Positions 58,037 to 64,000 of a stretch of DNA of 64,000 nt are shown here, in pieces. The position numbers and the translations under genes were made by a program. The number at the start of each line of letters is the position of its first letter. Within the stretch, counting starts at the first letter, position 1. This DNA comes from Pseudomonas multiresinivorans (GTDB lineage Bacteria > Pseudomonadota > Gammaproteobacteria > Pseudomonadales > Pseudomonadaceae), in NCBI RefSeq assembly GCF_012971725.1, contig NZ_CP048833.1, positions 2,232,001 to 2,296,000 of the forward strand. The letters run 5' to 3'. Below the pieces are notes generated by a model. It had not been told where the DNA came from. It did no database searches and worked only from the letters and a program-made list of their open reading frames with translations.

Positions 58037-60202
58037 ATGTCGCACGTTCGTTCGTGGTCGCGCCTGGCGATCGCCGTTGCCCTGGCCACGCCGCTGCTGC
58101 CGGCGCAGGCCGAAGAAGACACCAAGGAACTGGAGACCGTCACCGTCGTCGGTGACTGGCTCGGCGAGGCCGATCAGCAGGTGGTGCAGAACCACCCCGG
58201 CGCGCGCACCGTGGTGCGCCGCGAGCAGATGATCGAAGAGGGCGCGCAGAACGTGCGCGACGTGCTGCGCGGTATTCCCGGCGTGCAGGTGCAGGACAAC
58301 AACGGCACCGGCGGCAGCGATGTTTCCCTCAACGTCGGCGTACGCGGCCTGACCTCGCGCCTGTCGCCGCGCTCCACCGTGCTCATCGATGGCGTCCCGG
58401 CCGCCGTGGCACCTTACGGCCAGCCGCAGCTGTCGATGTTCCCGCTGTCGGTGGGCAACCTCGACAGCGTCGATGTCGTGCGTGGCGCCGGTTCCGTGCG
58501 CTATGGGCCGCAGAACGTCGGCGGGGTGATCAACTTCGTCACCCGGGCGATTCCCAAGGAATTCTCCGGTGACGTCGGCAGCACCGTGGAAACCGCTTCC
58601 CACGGCGGCTGGAAGAAGCTCTACAACGCCTTCCTCGGCGGCACCGCCGACAACGGCATGGGCGCTGCGCTGCTGTATTCCGGCGTGAAGGGCGCGGGCT
58701 ACCGCGACAGCAACGACGCCACCGACATCGACGACGTGATGTTCAAGACCCACTGGGCGCCCACCGATGTCGACGAGTTCTCCGCCAACTTCCACTACTA
58801 CGACGGCAGCGCCGACATGCCCGGCGGCCTGACCCAGGCGCAGTTCGACAAGGACCCGTACCAGTCGGTGCGCGACTACGACAACTTCAGCGGTCGTCGC
58901 AAGGACGTCTCGCTCAAGTACAAGCGGCAGATCGACGACCTCACCCAGGTCGAAGTGCTGACCTACTACAGCGACAGCTTCCGTGGCAGCAACATTGCCA
59001 ACCGCGACCTCAAGACCCTGGCGTCCTACCCGCGCGACTACCACACCTTCGGTATCGAGCCGCGCGTGTCGAAGATCTTCATGGTCGGCCCGACCACCCA
59101 GGAAGCCAGCATCGGCTATCGCTACCTGAAGGAGGCGATGCACGAGCGCGCCAGCCAGGTCGGCCTGGTGAACAACATCCCGACGCCGATCCCCGGCGCC
59201 GACGGCCACACCTACCAGGACCGCACAGGCGGTACCGAGGCGAACTCCATCTACCTCGACGACAAGATCGACGTGGGCAACTGGACCGTCACCCCGGGCA
59301 TCCGCTTCGAGCGCATCTCCACCGACTGGCACGAGCGCCCCGTGCTCGACAACAAGGGCAAGCCGGTCCAGGAGAAGAACCGCAGCAAGGACTACAACGA
59401 GCCGCTGCCGGCGCTGGCGGTGATGTATCACCTGTCGGACGAGTGGAAGCTGTTCGCCAACTACGAGACCTCCTTCGGCAGCCTGCAGTACTTCCAGCTC
59501 GGCCAGGGCGGCAGCGGCAACGACACCGCCAGCGGCCTGCAGCCGGAGAAGGCGAAGACCTACGAAGTGGGCACGCGCTATGACAACGGCACCTGGGGTG
59601 GCGAAGTCACGCTGTTCTACATCGACTTCGACGACGAGCTGCAGTACATCAGCAATGACGTGGGCTGGACCAACCTGGGCGCTACCAAGCACCAGGGCAT
59701 CGAGACCTCCGCGCACTACGACATGGCTGCGCTGGACCCGATACTCGCCGGACTGACTGCCTATGGCACCTTCACGTATACCCGCGCTACCTACGAAGGT
59801 GAGATCCCTTCGTTCAAGGGCCGTGATCTGCCGCTCTACTCGCGCCAAGTGGCAACCATCGGCCTGCGCTACGAGCACGACCGCTGGACCTACAACTTCG
59901 ACGGTTTCGCCCAGTCGGGGCAGCGCGCGCCCGGCCCGACCACCAACTCCAACGGCAGCTTCACCGGCAACTACATCACCGAGCCGAGCGCCGATGGCCA
60001 GTACGGCGACATCCCCGGCTACGTGCTGTGGAACGCCCGCGTGGGCTACGACTTCGGCCCGCAGGCGTCGAACCTGAAGGTCGCCGCCGGGGTGAAGAAC
60101 ATCTTCGATCAGATGAACTACACCCGTTCCAGCGACAACAACGCCGGGATTTACCTGGGCGAGCCGCGCACTTTCTACGTGCAGGGCAGCGTCGGCTTCT
60201 GA
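58037..60202 (+). CDS. FecA-like TonB-dependent outer-membrane receptor without signalling domain
   Basis: The 721-residue protein has a signal peptide (about 1-25, ending AQA), a TonB box-like ETVTVVG, a plug domain and a 22-strand barrel. Its residues match FecA strongly: VVGDWLGEADQQ, IPGVQVQDNNGTGGSD, RGLTSRLSPRSTVLIDG, DVVRGAGSVRYGPQNVGGV. It lacks the N-terminal FecR-contacting domain of E. coli FecA (774 residues). It should import ferric citrate or a related chelate. Control by the upstream AraC protein is inferred. Confidence 0.9.
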   Translation: MSHVRSWSRLAIAVALATPLLPAQAEEDTKELETVTVVGDWLGEADQQVVQNHPGARTVVRREQMIEEGAQNVRDVLRGIPGVQVQDNNGTGGSDVSLNVGVRGLTSRLSPRSTVLIDGVPAAVAPYGQPQLSMFPLSVGNLDSVDVVRGAGSVRYGPQNVGGVINFVTRAIPKEFSGDVGSTVETASHGGWKKLYNAFLGGTADNGMGAALLYSGVKGAGYRDSNDATDIDDVMFKTHWAPTDVDEFSANFHYYDGSADMPGGLTQAQFDKDPYQSVRDYDNFSGRRKDVSLKYKRQIDDLTQVEVLTYYSDSFRGSNIANRDLKTLASYPRDYHTFGIEPRVSKIFMVGPTTQEASIGYRYLKEAMHERASQVGLVNNIPTPIPGADGHTYQDRTGGTEANSIYLDDKIDVGNWTVTPGIRFERISTDWHERPVLDNKGKPVQEKNRSKDYNEPLPALAVMYHLSDEWKLFANYETSFGSLQYFQLGQGGSGNDTASGLQPEKAKTYEVGTRYDNGTWGGEVTLFYIDFDDELQYISNDVGWTNLGATKHQGIETSAHYDMAALDPILAGLTAYGTFTYTRATYEGEIPSFKGRDLPLYSRQVATIGLRYEHDRWTYNFDGFAQSGQRAPGPTTNSNGSFTGNYITEPSADGQYGDIPGYVLWNARVGYDFGPQASNLKVAAGVKNIFDQMNYTRSSDNNAGIYLGEPRTFYVQGSVGF

Positions 60203-60220
60203 CGTCTTCCCGGCTCATTG

Positions 60221-60250
60221 AAAAGCCCGTCCTTCGCGACGGGCTTTTTC
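60221..60250 (+). terminator. Terminator after the receptor gene
   Basis: The arms AAAGCCCGTC and GACGGGCTTT around CTTCGC are followed by TTC, 18 bases after the receptor stop. Confidence 0.85.
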
Positions 60251-60370
60251 TTGCACGGATTACGGCGTTCGAATGGATTTGTGCGGAAAATGTGGCTTTT
60301 CTTCACGCTGTTGCCGTCATATCCGTGCTGTCATTCCGGCTCAAGGCCGCTACGCAGGTAAACAAGGACG

Positions 60371-62245
60371 ATGTCTCAACACTCGCAATTCGCCCTGCTG
60401 GGCACCAAGCGATTCCTGCCCTTCTTCATCACCCAGCTGCTGGGTGCCTTCAACGACAACATCTTCAAGCAGTCGCTGATCCTGGCGATCCTCTACCACC
60501 TCACCGTCGGCGGTGACCGCAACCTGCTGGTCAACCTCTGCGCGCTGCTGTTCATCCTGCCGTTCTTCCTGTTCTCCGCCCTGGGCGGCCAGTTCGGCGA
60601 GAAATTCAACAAGGACGCGCTGATGCGCGCGCTGAAGCTGGCCGAGATCGTGATCATGGCGGTTGGCGCCGCGGGCTTCGTGTTCGGCAGCCTGCCGCTG
60701 CTGTTCCTCGCGCTGTTCGCCATGGGCACGCACTCGGCGCTGTTCGGCCCGGTGAAGTACTCGATCCTGCCGCAGCACCTGCGCGAGGACGAACTGGTGG
60801 GCGGTAACGCGCTGGTGGAGATGGGCACCTTCCTCGCCATCCTCTGCGGCACCATCGGCGCCGGCGTGCTGATGTCGCGGCAGGACTATGCAGCCGGCGT
60901 CGGCATCGCCGTGGTGCTGGTGGCTGTCTGCGGTTTCCTCGCCAGTCGCAAAATTCCCCGTGCGGCGGCCGCGCTGCCGGACCTGAAGGTCGACTGGAAC
61001 ATCTTCCGCCAGTCCTGGAGCATCCTCCTGCTCGGCCTGCGCCAGCGCCCGGCGGTGTCGCGCTCGCTGGTGGGCAACTCCTGGTTCTGGTTCCTCGGCG
61101 CGGTGTACCTGACGCAGATCCCGACCTACGCCAAGGAGCTGCTGCACGGCGACGAGAGCGTGGTGACACTGATCCTCACCGTGTTCTCGGTGGGTATCGC
61201 ACTGGGCTCGATGCTCTGCGAAAAGCTTTCCGGCAAGAAGGTGGAGATCGGCCTGGTGCCCTTTGGCTCCATCGGCTTGAGCCTGTTCGGCATCCTCCTG
61301 TGGTGGCATTCGGGCGGCTTCCCGCAGGGCGAGCAGCCCTACAACTGGCTGGCCGTGCTGGAGCATTCGCAGTCCTGGGCGGTGCTGGCCGACATCCTCG
61401 GCATCGGCATCTTCGGCGGCTTCTACATCGTGCCGCTGTATGCGCTGATCCAGGCGCGCACCGAGGAAGACAAGCGCGCGCGGGTGATCGCGGCGAATAA
61501 CATCCTCAACGCGCTGTTCATGGTGGTGGCGGCGATTGTCTCGATCCTGCTGTTGTCGGTGGCGAAGCTGACGATCCCCGAGCTGTTTCTTGTGCTCTCG
61601 CTGATGAACGTCGCGGTGAACGTGTACATCTTCAAGATCGTGCCCGAGTTCACCATGCGCTTCCTGGTCTGGCTGCTGACGCACTCGATGTACCGGGTGG
61701 ATCATCGCAATCTCGAAGCCATCCCCGATGAAGGCCCGGCGGTGCTGGTGTGCAACCACGTATCCTTCGTCGATGCGCTGCTGATTGCGGGGTCGGTGCG
61801 GCGCCCGGTGCGCTTCGTCATGTACTACAAGATCTTCCGCATCCCGGTGCTCAATTTCATCTTCCGTACGGCCGGTGCGGTGCCGATCGCCGGGCGTAAC
61901 GAGGATCCGGAGACCTACGAAAAGGCTTTCGCCAGGGTTGCCGAATACCTGCGCGAAGGAGAGGTGGTATGCATCTTCCCCGAGGGCATGCTGACCCTGG
62001 ACGGAGAGATGAACGAGTTCCGCGGCGGCGTGGAGCGCATCATCAAGGAAACGCCGGTGCCGGTGATCCCGATGGCGCTACAGGGGTTGTGGGGCAGCTT
62101 CTTCAGCCGTGACCCGCACAAGGGCTTCTTCCGTCGGCTGTGGTCGCGAGTTTGTCTGGTGGCTGGTCAGCCAGTGGCGCCGGAAGAAGCCAGGCGCCTG
62201 CTGCTGCAGGAGCAGGTGGCCGAGCTGCGTGGCGCGGTACGCTGA
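60371..62245 (+). CDS. MFS (LplT-like) and PlsC acyltransferase fusion protein
   Basis: The 624-residue protein has an N-terminal MFS transporter (about 1-415, twelve hydrophobic segments) of the LplT lysophospholipid-flippase type. A C-terminal PlsC domain has NHVSFVD (HX4D) near residue 459 and FPEG near residue 536. In E. coli, LplT and Aas are separate and Aas also has an AMP-ligase domain; that domain is absent here. The protein probably imports and re-acylates lysophospholipids. Confidence 0.88.
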   Translation: MSQHSQFALLGTKRFLPFFITQLLGAFNDNIFKQSLILAILYHLTVGGDRNLLVNLCALLFILPFFLFSALGGQFGEKFNKDALMRALKLAEIVIMAVGAAGFVFGSLPLLFLALFAMGTHSALFGPVKYSILPQHLREDELVGGNALVEMGTFLAILCGTIGAGVLMSRQDYAAGVGIAVVLVAVCGFLASRKIPRAAAALPDLKVDWNIFRQSWSILLLGLRQRPAVSRSLVGNSWFWFLGAVYLTQIPTYAKELLHGDESVVTLILTVFSVGIALGSMLCEKLSGKKVEIGLVPFGSIGLSLFGILLWWHSGGFPQGEQPYNWLAVLEHSQSWAVLADILGIGIFGGFYIVPLYALIQARTEEDKRARVIAANNILNALFMVVAAIVSILLLSVAKLTIPELFLVLSLMNVAVNVYIFKIVPEFTMRFLVWLLTHSMYRVDHRNLEAIPDEGPAVLVCNHVSFVDALLIAGSVRRPVRFVMYYKIFRIPVLNFIFRTAGAVPIAGRNEDPETYEKAFARVAEYLREGEVVCIFPEGMLTLDGEMNEFRGGVERIIKETPVPVIPMALQGLWGSFFSRDPHKGFFRRLWSRVCLVAGQPVAPEEARRLLLQEQVAELRGAVR

Positions 62246-62262
62246 GCCTGGTGGCGGAAAAG

Positions 62263-62291
62263 AAAAAGCCCCGGCATTGCCGGGGCTTTTT
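62263..62291. terminator. Bidirectional terminator between the MFS-PlsC gene and capB
   Basis: AAAAAGCCCCGG and CCGGGGCTTTTT are perfect arms around a short loop, between two convergent genes. Confidence 0.88.
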
Positions 62292-62309
62292 CGTGGTGCA
62301 GGACGAGGA

Positions 62310-62519
62310 TCAGATAACCTGAACTTCGTCAGCCTGCAGGCCTTTCTGGCCTTCAACAACGATGAAGGAGACCTTCTGGCCTTCCTGCAGCGACTTGAAG
62401 CCATTGCCCTGGATGGAGCGGAAGTGAACGAACACATCGTTGCCGCTTTCCGGGGTGATGAAACCGAAGCCTTTAGCGTCGTTGAACCACTTGACGGTGC
62501 CGGTCTGACGATTGGACAT
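62310..62519 (-). CDS. capB: Cold-shock protein CapB
   Basis: The 69-residue protein is a free cold-shock domain with RNP1 KGFGFI and RNP2 DVFVHF. It is an RNA chaperone of the CspA/CapB group. The gene has a long leader (about 130 bases with no other gene), which is typical for cold-induced messages; no conserved cold box was confirmed. It is convergent with the MFS-PlsC gene. Confidence 0.93.
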   Translation of the reverse strand: MSNRQTGTVKWFNDAKGFGFITPESGNDVFVHFRSIQGNGFKSLQEGQKVSFIVVEGQKGLQADEVQVI

Positions 62520-62725
62520 GGAATTACACCTTGAACTATTGAAGATTGTTTTGCGGAAAAGGTCCGCGCTCGTCCTGAGTTGCAAGGTGCAGTCGAAGCC
62601 GGGTGGTGGGGAATGGCCCCACCAGGTCACGAGCCACAGTGACCCTAGCAAACACAGTGGCCCGCAGCATACCGACAAATTTTCGGGAAAGCGACAGCCC
62701 GCCGGTATCGAGAACCGATACAGCG

Positions 62726-63040
62726 TCAGTGGCTCATTTTCAGTCCGACCAGTCCGCACAGAATCAGCGCGACGCTGAGCATGCGCATTGGCGCCATGGA
62801 CTCGCCGAACAGCACGATCCCGACGATCACGGTGCCGACAGCGCCGACGCCGGTCCAGATCGCGTAGGCGGTGCCCAGCGGCAGATTTCTCATGGCCAGG
62901 CCCAGCAGGCCCATGCTGGTGATGATCGCCAGCACGGTGAGAATGGTCGGTATCGGTCGGGTGAAACCTTCGGTGTATTTCAGGCCGACGGCCCAGCCCA
63001 CTTCGAACAGGCCGGCGACGAACAGAATGATCCAGGACAT
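62726..63040 (-). CDS. sugE: SMR-family guanidinium exporter (Gdx/SugE)
   Basis: The 104-residue protein has four membrane helices and the Gdx-type active segment FEVGWAVGLKYTEGFTR, including the essential Glu of the first helix. Gdx proteins export guanidinium as antiparallel dimers. A guanidine-II riboswitch-like element lies directly upstream (63069-63115), which supports the substrate. The ATG at 63040 has GGAGAG upstream; the in-frame upstream extension is untranslated leader. Confidence 0.93.
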   Translation of the reverse strand: MSWIILFVAGLFEVGWAVGLKYTEGFTRPIPTILTVLAIITSMGLLGLAMRNLPLGTAYAIWTGVGAVGTVIVGIVLFGESMAPMRMLSVALILCGLVGLKMSH

Positions 63041-63068
63041 GGAGCTCTCCAGACGGTGGATGGAATGG

Positions 63069-63115
63069 AGGGCCGTCCCCGCTGGAGCACCGGAAGGTGG
63101 TGAGGTCGTCCTCAC
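63069..63115 (-). promoter_or_regulatory. Guanidine-II (mini-ykkC) riboswitch candidate
   Basis: On the minus strand two hairpins have the diagnostic ACGR loops. The distal hairpin is GTGAGG-ACGA-CCTCAC (63100-63115, six perfect pairs). The proximal hairpin is GGGG-ACGG-CCCT (63069-63080, three pairs plus a wobble). The linker is 19 bases, and the sugE start lies 28 bases further. This is the arrangement of mini-ykkC RNAs, which turn on guanidine exporters when guanidinium binds. Confidence 0.85.
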
Positions 63116-63174
63116 AATGTGCATTATTTTGCACAAAAGCAGTGCGCCGGGCAACCCGGCGCCGGATGATTGCC

Positions 63175-64000
63175 CTATTGCGGGGCTTCTTTCTGGACGG
63201 ATGGCTCGTCGGTCATGCGACGGAACCAGGTGGAAAGCGTGGCGCCGGAAATGTTGTGCCAGACGCTGAACAGCGCGCTGGGTACGGCCGCCAGCGGCGA
63301 GAAGTGCGCGCTGGCCAGGGCCGCGCCAAGGCCGGAGTTCTGCATGCCAACTTCCAGCGCCAGTGATTTGCGCTGCGCCAGCGGCAGGCCGAAGACCTTG
63401 GCGGTGAAGTAGCCGAGCAGGAAGCCGAAACCGTTGTGCAGAATCACCACGGCCATGATCAGCAGGCCGGATTCGGCGATCTTCGCCTGGCTGGCCGCGA
63501 CCACGGCGGCGACGATGATCACGATGGAGACCACCGAGACCAGCGGCAGCACGTCCACCACATGGCGTACTCGTGCGCCGAGCACACGCTGGGCCACGAG
63601 GCCCAGCACGATGGGGACCACGACGACCTGCAGGATCGACCAGAACAGCGCGCCGAAGGAGACCGGCAGCCAGGCCGAGGCCAGCAGCCAGATCAGCGCC
63701 GGTGTCAGCAGCGGGGCGAGGAGGGTGGTCACGCCGGCGATGGCCACGGAAAGCGCCAGGTCGCCGCGCGAGAGCCAGGTCATCACGTTGGAAGCGGTAC
63801 CGCTGGGGCAGCAGCCGACCAGGATCACGCCCACGGCGATTTCCGGCGGCAGGTGCATCAGTTGGCAGAGCAGCCAGGCCATGCCGGGCATGATCACGAA
63901 GTGGGCGATGACGCCGAGGGTGACACGCCAGGGATGCCGGGCGACTTCGGCGAAGTCCTCGACCTTGAGCGTCAGGCCCATGCCGAACATCACCACGCCG
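63175..64000 (-). CDS. Bile acid:sodium symporter family protein (N-terminus cut by window)
   Basis: About 275 residues of the C-terminal part are visible, with eight or so hydrophobic helices and the family signature ILVGCCPSGTASNVMTWLSRGD. The frame continues past the right edge, so a GTG at 63996 is not the true start. Members carry organic acids or are of unknown substrate. It is read leftward toward sugE with a 134-base gap that contains the riboswitch. Confidence 0.85.
   Translation of the reverse strand, partial: GVVMFGMGLTLKVEDFAEVARHPWRVTLGVIAHFVIMPGMAWLLCQLMHLPPEIAVGVILVGCCPSGTASNVMTWLSRGDLALSVAIAGVTTLLAPLLTPALIWLLASAWLPVSFGALFWSILQVVVVPIVLGLVAQRVLGARVRHVVDVLPLVSVVSIVIIVAAVVAASQAKIAESGLLIMAVVILHNGFGFLLGYFTAKVFGLPLAQRKSLALEVGMQNSGLGAALASAHFSPLAAVPSALFSVWHNISGATLSTWFRRMTDEPSVQKEAPQ

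Overview
The window is high-GC bacterial chromosome from a Pseudomonas, by gene content and gene order. The fmdB-like, aspS, yebC, ruvCAB, ybgC, tolQRAB, pal, cpoB, queE, queC, tRNA-Lys run and the nadA to purC run match my recollection of the P. aeruginosa PA0961-PA1013 region. The right end (sensor kinase, GNAT, AraC regulator, FecA-like receptor, MFS-PlsC, capB) matches the PA3271-PA3266 order. No pqs genes lie between tRNA-Lys and nadA, so a relative outside P. aeruginosa itself is likely (inference; P. citronellolis/nitroreducens-type relatives are plausible).

Layout. 1-23.2 kb is housekeeping: stress protection (membrane cold-shock protein, Dps), aspartyl-tRNA synthesis, Holliday-junction processing (RuvCAB), the Tol-Pal envelope machine, queuosine precursor synthesis, NAD, lysine and purine synthesis, and outer-membrane quality control (BepA-like, BamC). 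23.2-37.24 kb is a complete 14.0 kb Pf1-like filamentous prophage in tRNA-Ser(CGA). It is bounded by a 29-bp direct repeat of the tRNA 3' end. Its core is an excisionase-like regulator, small proteins, a ssDNA-binding candidate, CoaB, CoaA, a pVI-like protein, Zot, Rep and a toxin-antitoxin pair. Between integrase and repressor sits an AT-rich cassette of leftward and rightward genes: a four-TM protein, a BglII/BstYI-family restriction endonuclease, a D12-class adenine methyltransferase and an unassigned PD-(D/E)XK nuclease-like protein. This cassette is the best candidate for an undescribed phage-borne defence or exclusion unit.

37.3-44.6 kb is a mosaic of accessory genes: a SAM methyltransferase of lower GC, small unknowns, a CMD/AhpD-like protein, a GreAB-C-like protein, an RcnB-like protein, a RES-Xre toxin-antitoxin pair and rmuC. 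44.7-49.8 kb is a leftward four-gene metabolic cluster (FAD oxidoreductase, metal-dependent hydrolase, alpha/beta-hydrolase-SDR fusion, M24 peptidase-like protein) divergent from a MerR regulator. 50.8-64 kb holds a LysR regulator and a YdcZ-type transporter, an SLC5-type hybrid histidine kinase (MxtR/CrbS type), a GNAT, an AraC regulator with a FecA-like receptor that lacks the signalling domain, an MFS-acyltransferase fusion, CapB, a Gdx/SugE exporter preceded by a recognisable guanidine-II (mini-ykkC) riboswitch, and a truncated bile-acid-type symporter.

Three copies of an inverted REP pair (REPIN-like) and one palindromic element of a second family lie between genes. I saw no rRNA, no CRISPR array and no transposase.
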